The notes beneath the pieces were generated by a model. It did not search any database. It saw nothing but the letters and a program-made list of their open reading frames with translations, and had not been told where the DNA came from. A stretch of DNA of 35,073 nt from Syntrophobacteraceae bacterium (GTDB lineage Bacteria > Desulfobacterota > Syntrophobacteria > Syntrophobacterales > Syntrophobacteraceae), in NCBI GenBank assembly GCA_031292215.1, contig JARLHO010000114.1, positions 1 to 35,073 of the forward strand. The letters are read 5' to 3'. Numbering within the stretch: position 1 is the stretch's first letter; the number at the start of each line of letters is the position of its first letter. The position numbers and the translations under genes are program-made. Below, one piece after another: positions 7,270-14,466 of the stretch.

Positions 7270-8589
7270 TCATGCCGTTTTGGGACGAGTCCCACTCGAT
7301 ACGTAGATATCCTTAAATTCTGCGGACAGTTGGTCCCTGAACTCGGGGGCGGCTATCGCGATGAGAGCTTCTGCTCGCTGGGCCACGGTTTTGCCCCTGA
7401 GGTGGGCCACCCCGTAGTCGGAAACCACGTAGTCCACATCGTTTCGCGATGTGGTGACCGCCTGTCCCCTCTCCAGAACAGACACTATGCGGGAAACCCT
7501 TCCCTTGGACGCCGTTGCGGGAAGAGCGATAATGCTGCGCCCGCCCTTGGATATCCGGGCGCCCCTTACGAAATCGACCTGTCCTCCGACGCCGCTGTAC
7601 TGCCTGGGGCCAAGCGTATCGGCGGCGACCTGGCCCAGAAGATCTACGGAGAGAGCCGAATTGAGGGAGACGAGATTGTCGTTTTTCGCGATATTTACCG
7701 GGTTGTTCGTATAATCGACCGGATACATCTCGATCATCGTGTTGCTGTCAAGCCATTTGTAGAACTCCGTTGTGCCCATCGCAAACGTGATGACGATCTT
7801 ATTGGGGTGGAAGCTCTTCCTGCGGCATGTGACGACCCCTCGTTCCACCAGGTGCATGACGCCGTCGGAGATCATCTCCGAATGGATGCCGAGGTCGTTT
7901 TTGTCTTCAAGGAAAGTCAAGGTCGCGTCCGGGATGGCGCCTATGCCCAACTGGAGACAGTCGCCGTCTTGTAAAAGGGAAGCGACGTTTTTGCCGATCG
8001 CCTTTTCAGTGTCTCCGATCCTTGGCGGCGACATCTCGATTAGAGGCTCATCGGAGTGAACGAAATAGTTGATGTCGGTTACATGCAGGCTGGAGTCACC
8101 GGCTATGCGGGGCATATTGGGGTTTACCTGGGCTATGACCGTGCGGGCGCTCGATGCCGCCTGTTTGGTGTAATCAACCGAGATGCCGAGGCAGACAAAA
8201 CCCTGCTTGTCGGGCGGCGTCACCTGGATGAGAGCAACGTCTACGGGAAGCGTATCGTTTCGGAAAAGCAGCGGGATTTCGCTAAAAAAACAGGGCGTAT
8301 AGTCCCCGCGCCCCTCGTTTATCGCCTGCCGGCTGGTAGCACCCACAAAAAGCGAATTGTGGCGGAAAGATTCGCAGTGCTCTGGCAGGCAATACTGCGC
8401 TTTGCCCATCGCAACCATGTGAACTATTTCAACGCCCCGCAGCTCTTTTGCCCGTTCGACCATAGCTGTCGTAAGCCCCCGGGGTTCGCCGCACGCATGG
8501 GCTACGACCACGCGGTCTTGAGGCTTAATGGCTTTTACCGCGGTTTGAGCGCTAACTGTGCAGCCCTCGTAATGATCTTTCCAGTTCAT
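7270..8589 (-). CDS. abfT: 4-hydroxybutyrate CoA-transferase
   Basis: A 439-residue class I CoA-transferase that moves CoA from acetyl-CoA (or a similar donor) to 4-hydroxybutyrate. The catalytic glutamate falls at residue 238 in HSEMISDG, the position reported for the Clostridium aminobutyricum enzyme. Other family marks are LGIGAIPDA (about 214-222) and the GGVGGQVDFVRGA glycine-rich segment (about 335-347). AAGGAG stands 7 bases before the ATG. It is the last gene of a tight operon with abfD and a small Cys-rich gene; its product 4-hydroxybutyryl-CoA is the substrate of AbfD. Close paralogues act on butyrate or acetate, so the substrate call rests on both sequence and linkage to abfD. Confidence 0.93.
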   Translation of the reverse strand: MNWKDHYEGCTVSAQTAVKAIKPQDRVVVAHACGEPRGLTTAMVERAKELRGVEIVHMVAMGKAQYCLPEHCESFRHNSLFVGATSRQAINEGRGDYTPCFFSEIPLLFRNDTLPVDVALIQVTPPDKQGFVCLGISVDYTKQAASSARTVIAQVNPNMPRIAGDSSLHVTDINYFVHSDEPLIEMSPPRIGDTEKAIGKNVASLLQDGDCLQLGIGAIPDATLTFLEDKNDLGIHSEMISDGVMHLVERGVVTCRRKSFHPNKIVITFAMGTTEFYKWLDSNTMIEMYPVDYTNNPVNIAKNDNLVSLNSALSVDLLGQVAADTLGPRQYSGVGGQVDFVRGARISKGGRSIIALPATASKGRVSRIVSVLERGQAVTTSRNDVDYVVSDYGVAHLRGKTVAQRAEALIAIAAPEFRDQLSAEFKDIYVSSGTRPKTA

Positions 8590-8600
8590 GAGGATCTCCT

Positions 8601-8924
8601 TTATATTTCATTCGAAGCGATTTTTAAAAGCTTCTCCACTATGGCCAAAGCGATCCGGGTCCCGGGGACCTCGACCTCGTCGACCGTCGTTCCGCACACC
8701 AGGACCCAATGGCGGGCAAAAGACAGGAGCTCGGGATGTTTGGCGCATCCCGAGCCGCACCCGCATATCAGAATGCCAAAGTCCCGGGGGACCGGGGCCG
8801 TCCCGTGAATCAGCGTAAATCCCTTCGGTAAAATGGTTTCGATTTCCCTGCCAATCCCTGCTCGATCGATTGCGGGATTGCAGCCGCCGCAGTATTTGAT
8901 GCCAACGGTTTTAAGAGCCTCCAT
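8601..8924 (-). CDS. Small cysteine-rich protein of the 4-hydroxybutyrate operon, 107 aa
   Basis: I do not recognise a characterised family. The protein has six cysteines, five of them in two clusters: KYCGGCNP near the N-terminus (about residues 10-17) and ICGCGSGC in the middle (about 58-65), with a sixth in VLVCGTTVDEVE. Such spacing suits an iron-sulfur cluster, another metal or a redox role. There is no signal peptide or membrane helix. It sits between abfD and abfT with gaps of 29 and 11 bases, so it is co-transcribed and probably serves the pathway, for example in maturing or reactivating the iron-sulfur/FAD dehydratase; that role is inference. The start is uncertain: ATG 8924 is used here, while an in-frame TTG at 8939 would add five residues; neither has a strong ribosome binding site. 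Confidence 0.75.
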   Translation of the reverse strand: MEALKTVGIKYCGGCNPAIDRAGIGREIETILPKGFTLIHGTAPVPRDFGILICGCGSGCAKHPELLSFARHWVLVCGTTVDEVEVPGTRIALAIVEKLLKIASNEI

Positions 8925-8953
8925 GGGATAGCGATCCAACCGCTGGAGAAACC

Positions 8954-10402
8954 CTAACTGATTCCTGCCAGCTCTTTAGCCAGTTGTTTTTTGTGATCCA
9001 GGTTTCCCTGCCGCGATATCATTATCCGTTGGGCCTGAGGGGAGCCGGCGCCGTGCATGGATTCTGTCCGATAGCCCACGGCCGCAGTTCCAAGCGTTAT
9101 GTTTTCAATCAGCCGCAATACTCTCATCCTGTGTTCGGTCGGAAATCCCCCCGCCCCGCGCAAATACTTGCGCACGACGTCGCCGATCTCCGGGTTTGCG
9201 AGATCTTTTTCCGAGGGCATCGTGACCATGATGCCGCCTGCGATGTCTTCGGCAAGCCGTGCAATTTCATAGGGAAATCGCGTGACGTTCTGCTTGCAGA
9301 CATTGGCCAGAAGAAGGTTTATGAGATAGGTCCCCGACTCGGTTTTTGTCCCCTCCGCCGAACAGGCGATCCCGCAGGCATAGAGGGTTTCGTTTAGATG
9401 AGTCATCTCGATTAACTTGTCCTTTACATGGGAGGCCTTGGCCGCTCCGTTTAGATCGGCGGCAAGGGCTGCCGCCCCTATCAGGACGTCTCCCACCCCC
9501 ACCTTGCACCCACCGTAGCTCTGGCGGTGATAGCCCGCGAAACGCTCAACGAGCAACCCGCTAAATTCGTGCTCTGCGCACATGAAGACGTTTTCCCGGG
9601 GAATAAAGACGTTTTCAAAGACCATCAAAGCTTCATGGCCCCCAAACTTCGCATTGCCCACATCCATATTTCCGCCTTCGAGCTTTCGCGTATCGCACGA
9701 CTGGCGTCCGTAGATGTAGTAGATCCCCTCGGCGTCGGCGGGGCAGGCAAAGGAAACCGCATAATCGGCGTCGTCTTTTCCCATCGCTATGGTCGGCATG
9801 ACCAGGACCCAGTGAGAATTGAGCGCTCCGGTCTGATGGGCCTTGGCCCCACGAACCACAATTCCATCTTTTCGCCTTTCGACCACACGCACGTACATGT
9901 CGGGGTCTTCCTGCCGGCACGGCGGCAATCCCCGGTCCCCTTTGGGGTCGGTCATAGCCCCGTCCACCGTAAGATCTTCTTCCTGCATCATGAGAAGGAA
10001 TTTTTCGAACCGTTTATGGTAGTCGGTCCCAAGCTTTCTATCCATTTCAAAGGTTACGGAGTCAACGGCGTTGATCGCGTCCATTCCCACACAGCGCTGA
10101 AAGCAGGCCCCGGTCTTTTGTCCCAGCAGCCGCTGCATCTTGACCTTTCTCACCAGGTCGTCGGTGCTTTGGTGCAGGTGACAGAAGCGGTTGACCGTTT
10201 TGCCGCTCAGGTGGGACTTTGCCGTCATAAGATCTTCGTGGAGGGGGTCTTCGGCAAGAGCGTAGGTCATCTTCACCGAATTCATCGAAGGCCGGATGAT
10301 CGGGTGATCCACCGGGTTATCGATGCGCTCGCCCAGAAGATATACTTTAAGATTTAGCTTTCGCAGGCTATCTTCATACTGTTGCGCGGTCTTAAGTGCC
10401 AT
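8954..10402 (-). CDS. abfD: 4-hydroxybutyryl-CoA dehydratase / vinylacetyl-CoA delta-isomerase
   Basis: A 482-residue flavoprotein of the 4-hydroxyphenylacetate 3-hydroxylase fold with a [4Fe-4S] cluster; it converts 4-hydroxybutyryl-CoA to crotonyl-CoA by a radical mechanism and is oxygen-sensitive. The four cluster ligands of the clostridial enzyme are present: Cys100 and Cys104 in GACFQRCVG, His292 and Cys299 in GYHRQSYGGC. Long blocks such as DGAMTDPKGDRG, GAKAHQTG, YGRQSCDTRK and ESMHGAGSPQAQR are as in the known enzyme. AAGGAG precedes the ATG. It heads the operon with the small Cys-rich gene and abfT. Crotonyl-CoA would enter beta-oxidation or butyrate metabolism, supporting a strictly anaerobic host. 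No -24/-12 promoter was found within about 160 bases upstream. Confidence 0.96.
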   Translation of the reverse strand: MALKTAQQYEDSLRKLNLKVYLLGERIDNPVDHPIIRPSMNSVKMTYALAEDPLHEDLMTAKSHLSGKTVNRFCHLHQSTDDLVRKVKMQRLLGQKTGACFQRCVGMDAINAVDSVTFEMDRKLGTDYHKRFEKFLLMMQEEDLTVDGAMTDPKGDRGLPPCRQEDPDMYVRVVERRKDGIVVRGAKAHQTGALNSHWVLVMPTIAMGKDDADYAVSFACPADAEGIYYIYGRQSCDTRKLEGGNMDVGNAKFGGHEALMVFENVFIPRENVFMCAEHEFSGLLVERFAGYHRQSYGGCKVGVGDVLIGAAALAADLNGAAKASHVKDKLIEMTHLNETLYACGIACSAEGTKTESGTYLINLLLANVCKQNVTRFPYEIARLAEDIAGGIMVTMPSEKDLANPEIGDVVRKYLRGAGGFPTEHRMRVLRLIENITLGTAAVGYRTESMHGAGSPQAQRIMISRQGNLDHKKQLAKELAGIS

Positions 10403-10607
10403 GTCGTTTCTCCTTGCTGCTTCTTAAGGATTGATTCTTTATAGAGACAAGAGATCCCGGATGGATGTGAATACCAGGTAGCGTTCAAGTTTAGCCAGTC
10501 CCTACCGGTAACCATTGTAGATGGGTGAAACGAAGTGCAACCCATCGCTTCGAGGAGTCTTTATTTAGCTCTCCTGAAGCCTTTTGTGAGTGGGCGCGCC
10601 CGTTATC

Positions 10608-10714
10608 CTTACAATTCCCCACACGTTCGCCCACTTACCCCTTAACGGAGACGCGCAAGAAGGGGCTTGGCTCAATCGCCCCCCTTTTTTTCAAAGGGGG
10701 GTTGGGAGGATTTC
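10608..10714 (+). repeat. Dispersed GC-rich repeat, copy 4 (one half-element with outer end)
   Basis: It begins CTTACAATTCCCCACACG, matching the outer end of the complete element at 12205, and continues through ACCCCTTAACGGAGAC, AGGGGCTTGGCTCAATCG and the C-run/G-run core to GGATTTCG. The mirrored right half of the complete element is missing, so this is a solo half. Confidence 0.75.
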
Positions 10715-10971
10715 GACTTCGTTCGTTGAGATGCCGATGCCGGGCCTTCTATCCATCTGTTACCATGATCATATTCCGGTCACGACACGTTTAGAGCAAA
10801 AGAGGTGCCAGGACGGGTAAACTCTGTGGCGAAAGAAAAGGAAAAGACCTTTCCCCGGGGGCTAAACTATAAATATTTGTGATAACAGGATAATTCTTGT
10901 GGGGCTTGGACCCGCCCGGAAGGCTTTACTCCGGCCTCCGTTTCCCGGGCGGACCCAAACGGAGGGCAGCG

Positions 10972-11008
10972 CATGCAGAATTGCACGAACCCGATGCAAT
11001 TTTGCATG
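10972..11008. promoter_or_regulatory. Inverted pair of the TGCAA-N2-TTGCA motif
   Basis: CATGCAGAATTGCA (10972-10985) and TGCAATTTTGCATG (10995-11008) are 14-base arms with one mismatch, separated by 9 bases. The motif recurs exactly at 6155-6168. It may be a regulator binding site or a hairpin-forming repeat; it lies about 60 bases downstream of the nfo stop and about 570 bases upstream of abfD. Confidence 0.3.
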
Positions 11009-11070
11009 GCTCGTTTACGGGCGGCGTATGATTTGTCGTGTGAGCCTCTCTTTATGACTCAAATGCAGCC

Positions 11071-11934
11071 TCAGTGGGGGGGCGGGGGCAAAAAAAGAGA
11101 GTTTAGGACCCCGAGGTTTTCCACGTCTTCTTTCATGTCCTTGCCTTTCGGGGTCTCGAGAACCATCGGGTGGCGCGCGAACCGGGGATCGTTTAGCAGA
11201 AGGCCAAATCCCCGCAGCCCTATTTTCCCCTTCCCGATGTGTTCATGCCTGTCGACCCGGGCGCCGAGTTCCCGTTTGCAATCGTTTATGTGGAAAAACT
11301 TTAGCCGCTCCAGGCCGATTGTTTCGTCGAGCTTTTTAAATGTCATCCCGTAGGTCGCAGCGTCTCGGATGTCGTATCCGGCGGCAAATCCGTGGCAGGT
11401 ATCGTAGCAGATTCCCATCGTGCTCCCAAACGCCGAGGTTTGCAAAATGAAGCCGATTTCCTCAAAGCTCGAACCAAGACTCGATCCCTGTCCCGCCGTG
11501 TTTTCGATAAGGACGCTTACCGATTCCACCCGGGAGGTCTCGATCGCCAAGTCGAGATTTTTTACGAGCCGCAGGAGTCCGGGCTCGCTTCCCTGGCCCC
11601 CGTGCGCCCCGGGGTGCATCACCAGGTAGGCAATTCCAAGGGCTTCGCACCTTTTGAGCTCTTCGGCAAAAGCTGCGACCGACTGCTGGAGAATCTGCTC
11701 ATCCTGCGCGGCAAGATTTATGAGATAACTGTCGTGGGCGGCAAGGGGAGGCGCCCCGCATTCCTTCCACCTGGATTTAAAAAGCGCGATCCGCTCGGCC
11801 CCGAGTTCTGCGGCGCGCCACTGCCTCTGGTTGGTCGTAAATAGCTGAAGGGCGCGGCCCTTAATTTTTTCCAGACGGTCGAATACGAGGTGGATGCCTC
11901 CGGCCGTTGATATATGCGCACCCAAATAAGGCAC
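11071..11934 (-). CDS. nfo: Deoxyribonuclease IV (endonuclease IV)
   Basis: A 287-residue AP endonuclease of the TIM-barrel family that cuts DNA 5' to abasic sites with three zinc ions, in base-excision repair. Family signatures are clear: VMHPGAHGG, CYDTCHGFAAGYD, FHINDCKRELGARVDRHEHIG and LETPKG near the C-terminus. The start is set at GTG 11934 (VPYLGAHIS, the conserved N-terminus) with GGAAAGGA upstream; an ATG at 11979 would add 15 residues not expected in the family. It lies in the same direction as the abf operon but 668 bases away, so it is probably transcribed alone. Confidence 0.95.
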   Translation of the reverse strand: MPYLGAHISTAGGIHLVFDRLEKIKGRALQLFTTNQRQWRAAELGAERIALFKSRWKECGAPPLAAHDSYLINLAAQDEQILQQSVAAFAEELKRCEALGIAYLVMHPGAHGGQGSEPGLLRLVKNLDLAIETSRVESVSVLIENTAGQGSSLGSSFEEIGFILQTSAFGSTMGICYDTCHGFAAGYDIRDAATYGMTFKKLDETIGLERLKFFHINDCKRELGARVDRHEHIGKGKIGLRGFGLLLNDPRFARHPMVLETPKGKDMKEDVENLGVLNSLFLPPPPH

Positions 11935-12204
11935 GAGAGATTTTCCTTTCCGATTCGAGGCCCCCTGGAGTCCCGGCAAATTTGTTTTCTTTCAGGAATG
12001 GTTGGAACTCAAAGAGTTTGCAGTCATCCGCGGATAATCGAAGACTATGCGCATGTTGCCTGTGAATTGTCTCATTTTTTGAGCCACGTTGTCTACGTCT
12101 CGGTCCTGTTTTCCGGATCAAAACCCTTACGTATCCGACTTTTTAATCCGTCCATGCTCGGGGCGGGCCTTCAATGTAATCCGGTCTCCCACGGCCGTCA
12201 AAAT

Positions 12205-12422
12205 CTTACAATTACCCACACATGCGCCCACCTACCCCTTAGCGGAGACTCCCAAGAAAGGGGCTGGGGCCGATCGCCCCCCTTTTTTGCAAAGGGGGGG
12301 TGGGGGGATTTACTCTCCAGCAGCTTGCAATGACGCGCATGGATCGGCTGGGCTCGCTCGCCCCCCCCTATTTGCAACTTTGCAAAAGGAGATAGGTGGG
12401 CGCATGTGTGGGTAATTGTAAG
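12205..12422. mobile_element. Complete MITE-like element with 30-bp perfect terminal inverted repeats
   Basis: The ends 12205-12234 and 12393-12422 are perfect inverted repeats of 30 bp, beginning CTTACAATTACCCACACATG. Each half carries one copy of the dispersed repeat core in opposite orientation (C-run, T-run, GCAAAG, G-run). The heptamer TCAAAAT lies directly left (12198-12204) and two bases right (12425-12431) of the element and may be a target duplication. There is no coding capacity. Solo or diverged halves occur at five other places in the window. Confidence 0.75.
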
Positions 12423-12527
12423 CATCAAAATAGAGGGTGATGTCCGTAAGGAGCGTGGGTTGATTTGCCTTTTCGCTGTTAAGATGCGCCAAATAGCGCT
12501 GCCAACAAGCCGACAAAATGCTATCCT

Positions 12528-12582
12528 GGGCTTTGGCGCGACCGCGCGGCCAAAGCCCCGCTTGACGGTGTGCACCGTCAAG
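12528..12582. repeat. Twin GC-rich hairpins (REP-like)
   Basis: The first hairpin (12528-12558) pairs GGGCTTTGGCGCG with CGCGGCCAAAGCCC, with one bulge. The second (12561-12582) has perfect 10-bp arms CTTGACGGTG/CACCGTCAAG with a 2-base spacer. Two hairpins side by side without a T-run look like a REP-type palindromic unit rather than a terminator. Confidence 0.5.
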
Positions 12583-12748
12583 CGTAAAATCCGTACTAGA
12601 GTGCGGGAAGACTGCCTGCGCGAGGCGGCTTCTTGCATGGAAACCCTCTGGCGCTTTAGGTCGGACGACAGGAACAGGGGAGGGCGCCATAAGAGAACCG
12701 GCAAAAAAACCTGCAACCTATGAAGACCTATACGACGTCCCCGAAAAT

Positions 12749-13270
12749 TTGATCGGGGAGATCGTTAACGGGGAGCTGACCGTACCCCCCAGGCCCACGA
12801 GGAAACATGGCTATGCGGCGACGGCATTGATTGAAGAGGTCGGACCGCCCTATCATCGCGGGCGTGGCGGACCAGGCGGGTGGAGCTTTATCGCCGAACC
12901 CGAGGTCATCTTCGGCGAAGACATCATGGCGCCCGACGTGGCCGGGTGGAAGGCGCAAAGATTCCTCTGGGAAGAAGATCGCAATCCTGTCTCGGTCGCA
13001 CCCGATTGGGTATGCGAAGTCCTCTCGCCAAAGACTGTCCGCAATGACAAAGTACGAAAAATGCCCGTTTATGCTCGCCACGGCGTTGGCCATATCTGGC
13101 TGATCGATCCCGCCGCCATGACAATGGACGCCTTCAGGCTTGAATCCGGCAGATGGCTCCTGTTGGCGAGCTTCTCCGAAAACGACAAGGCGCGTGTAGA
13201 GCCGTTCCAGGAGATTGAAATCAATCTTGCCTATCTGTGGGCCGAAAGCTCGCAGCCTCCCACACCGTAA
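12749..13270 (+). CDS. Uma2-family PD-(D/E)XK nuclease-like protein, start codon altered
   Basis: Uma2 (DUF820) proteins have a restriction-endonuclease-like fold and are often found with mobile DNA; their function is not established. Visible marks are IGEIVNGEL, APDVAGW (candidate metal-binding Asp), CEVLSPKT (candidate Glu) and GVGHIWLIDP. The family-typical N-terminus (REPAKKPATYEDLYDVPEN) is encoded in frame upstream from 12692, but the codon where ATG is expected (12689-12691, after GGAGGGCGCC) reads ATA. Coordinates here use the first standard start, TTG 12749, which would lose about 20 conserved residues. Either ATA is used, or the gene is decaying, or there is a sequencing error. The ParD/ParE pair lies downstream on the other strand. 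Confidence 0.8.
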   Translation: MIGEIVNGELTVPPRPTRKHGYAATALIEEVGPPYHRGRGGPGGWSFIAEPEVIFGEDIMAPDVAGWKAQRFLWEEDRNPVSVAPDWVCEVLSPKTVRNDKVRKMPVYARHGVGHIWLIDPAAMTMDAFRLESGRWLLLASFSENDKARVEPFQEIEINLAYLWAESSQPPTP

Positions 13271-13326
13271 GGGGCGGATCTGAAGGGCGCCTGCGGCAAA
13301 TTTAATTCTTAAGCCTTGTTTAGGCG

Positions 13327-13638
13327 TTAATCGTTGTCGGTGTCGTCGGAATGAAAAAGGGCGTCGAGGTCACGCGCGGCATGCAAGACGCGGACAACCT
13401 CAATGCCGTCTGGCTGGGGCAGATAAAAGACGATGTACCGGCCAATCGGAAAACTTCGCAACCCCTCCGCCAGTTCATCACGCAAGTGCCCTATAAGGGG
13501 ACGCGCGGCCAAGGTCTGAAGCTTCCGGTCGATCTTTCCAATGAAGGCGTCGGCGCGGGCTTCGATATCGTTCGCGACGTAATCCCATATCTCGGCAAGG
13601 TCGCTTTTAGCGCGTGGCCGTGTGACAATGACGGCCAT
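13327..13638 (-). CDS. parE: ParE/RelE-type toxin
   Basis: A 103-residue toxin of the type II ParE/RelE superfamily. The N-terminal AVIVTRPRAKSDLAEIWDYV, the middle IGHLRDEL and the C-terminal FPIGRYIVFYLPQPDGIEVVRVLHAARDLD fit the ParE branch, which poisons DNA gyrase; RelE-type ribosome-dependent mRNA cleavage is less likely but cannot be excluded by eye. Its ATG follows the antitoxin stop codon TAA with no gap, the usual coupling. The C-terminal tail is acidic (HSDDTDND). Confidence 0.9.
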   Translation of the reverse strand: MAVIVTRPRAKSDLAEIWDYVANDIEARADAFIGKIDRKLQTLAARPLIGHLRDELAEGLRSFPIGRYIVFYLPQPDGIEVVRVLHAARDLDALFHSDDTDND

Positions 13639-13914
13639 TTAAGCCTCTGGTTGGGTTGTTGCGCGGGCGGCTCTCTTTTTGCGGCCTTCAAGTTTTATTT
13701 CTTCGGGGTTCCATGGCGAGGGGGCGCCGCTGTTCAACCCGTCGTGAATGTCTTGTCTCAACTGTGCAAGCTTTGCCTCGCGAAGCCGATCTCGCTCTTC
13801 CATGAGGCGCAAGGCCTCGCGGACAACTTCGCTTGCCGATGTGTAAAGGCCGGACGCCACCTTCTGCTTTACCATATTTTCAAGCTGCTGGGTCAGATTG
13901 ACGTTCATAGTCAT
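13639..13914 (-). CDS. parD: ParD-type antitoxin (CC2985 family)
   Basis: A 91-residue antitoxin with an N-terminal ribbon-helix-helix domain (TMNVNLTQQLENMVKQKV, then SASEVVREALRLME, about residues 2-40) that binds DNA, and a charged C-terminal region (about 45-85) that would wrap the toxin. The first ATG (13914) is chosen because AGGAGG lies 5 bases upstream; a second in-frame ATG is at 13908. It precedes parE directly, and an inverted-repeat site lies upstream, consistent with autorepression. Confidence 0.9.
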   Translation of the reverse strand: MTMNVNLTQQLENMVKQKVASGLYTSASEVVREALRLMEERDRLREAKLAQLRQDIHDGLNSGAPSPWNPEEIKLEGRKKRAARATTQPEA

Positions 13915-13955
13915 CTCAACCTCCTGTTCTCTTCATTTTCGGAAAAATAACAAAG

Positions 13956-13982
13956 TTGTCAAAACCTGTCAATGATTGACAA
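13956..13982. promoter_or_regulatory. Operator-like inverted repeats upstream of parD
   Basis: TTGTCAA (13956-13962) and TTGACAA (13976-13982) are perfect inverted copies, with a third half-site TGTCAAT at 13967-13973. The site lies 41-68 bases upstream of the antitoxin start, where ribbon-helix-helix antitoxins usually bind to repress their own operon. Confidence 0.5.
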
Positions 13983-14235
13983 GTTTCCAATGCAAGAAGG
14001 AGTAGCGGAACCGCACGGGCTCCCCGATCCGGCTTGCCCAAGATTAATTGCTCGAAATGCGATAGTGCGATTGGTCAAGGCCGCGGTATGCGGAAGCTCC
14101 GGTTTAAAGTCCTTGGATGAGGGTAAAGCCGACCGCAAGATTGATCGGGATAAATGGAGCGTGCAAGCTGAGCGGGCCAATCTCCTTTTAACCGACCAGA
14201 GAGAAAAAAGGTCTTATGATGTAAATTGTTTACTT

Positions 14236-14417
14236 AGGGCTTGTCCGTAAATAAACCTTTTAGGGATTGCGCCGGATTTTGAGACTGATTTAGTCGCGAC
14301 GATTGAGCAAAACCGCAGGCGTAGCAGAGCTACGTCGAGGATTTTGCGATTGAGGAGCGGCCAAAGCAGGCCAAAAGCCGGATGCAGGCACAAAGGTTTT
14401 ATTTACGGACAAGCCCT
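14236..14417. mobile_element. MITE-like element with AGGGCTTGTCCG ends
   Basis: The ends are perfect 20-bp inverted repeats (14236-14255 and 14398-14417; AGGGCTTGTCCGTAAATAAA type), extending further with one indel. The interior contains a smaller hairpin (GTAGC/GCTAC) between inverted CAAAACC and GGATTTTG stretches. It has no open frame. A diverged copy of its right half is at 32920-32992. Confidence 0.7.
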
Positions 14418-14466
14418 TAATTTCACTCGATCCTGCAGATATACTTGTACCCACCGCCCACGTCAG

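Larger units (their letters stand above)
10403..11070. other. Gene-free stretch between abfD and nfo
   Basis: This is the upstream region of the abf operon (minus strand). Two overlapping inverted repeats lie 118-150 bases from the abfD start: GATGGGT/ACCCATC (10520-10526, 10540-10546) and CGAAG/CTTCG (10531-10535, 10548-10552); these could be operator halves. Beyond it are a dispersed-repeat copy (10608-10714), a GC-rich hairpin (10906-10958, core arms CCGCCCGG/CCGGGCGG), and two inverted copies of a TGCAA-N2-TTGCA motif (10972-11008). I see no coding frame worth calling. Confidence 0.55.
11935..12688. other. Gene-free stretch with a complete inverted-repeat element and twin hairpins
   Basis: The first 270 bases show no coding frame with a ribosome binding site. 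Then come the 218-bp element (12205-12422) and a pair of adjacent hairpins (12528-12558 and 12561-12582). Bases 12590-12688 lead into the Uma2-family gene and end with GGAGGGCGCC, which can serve as its ribosome binding site. Confidence 0.6.

Noticed and set aside
7246-8808. Plus-strand open frames of 242 and 250 codons
   Set aside because: They are antisense to abfT and the small Cys-rich gene, whose families and active-site residues are clear.
9527-10357. Plus-strand open frame of 276 codons
   Set aside because: It is antisense to abfD, which has all cluster ligands; the opposite frame shows no family features.
10403-10560. Sigma-54 promoter upstream of abfD
   Set aside because: No GG-N10-GC pair with acceptable flanking bases was found on the minus strand; the nearest has N9 spacing.
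13972-14250. 92-codon plus-strand open frame after the ParD operator
   Set aside because: There is no ribosome binding site, no recognisable protein, and it runs into the inverted-repeat element; it overlaps the operator-like site at its start.
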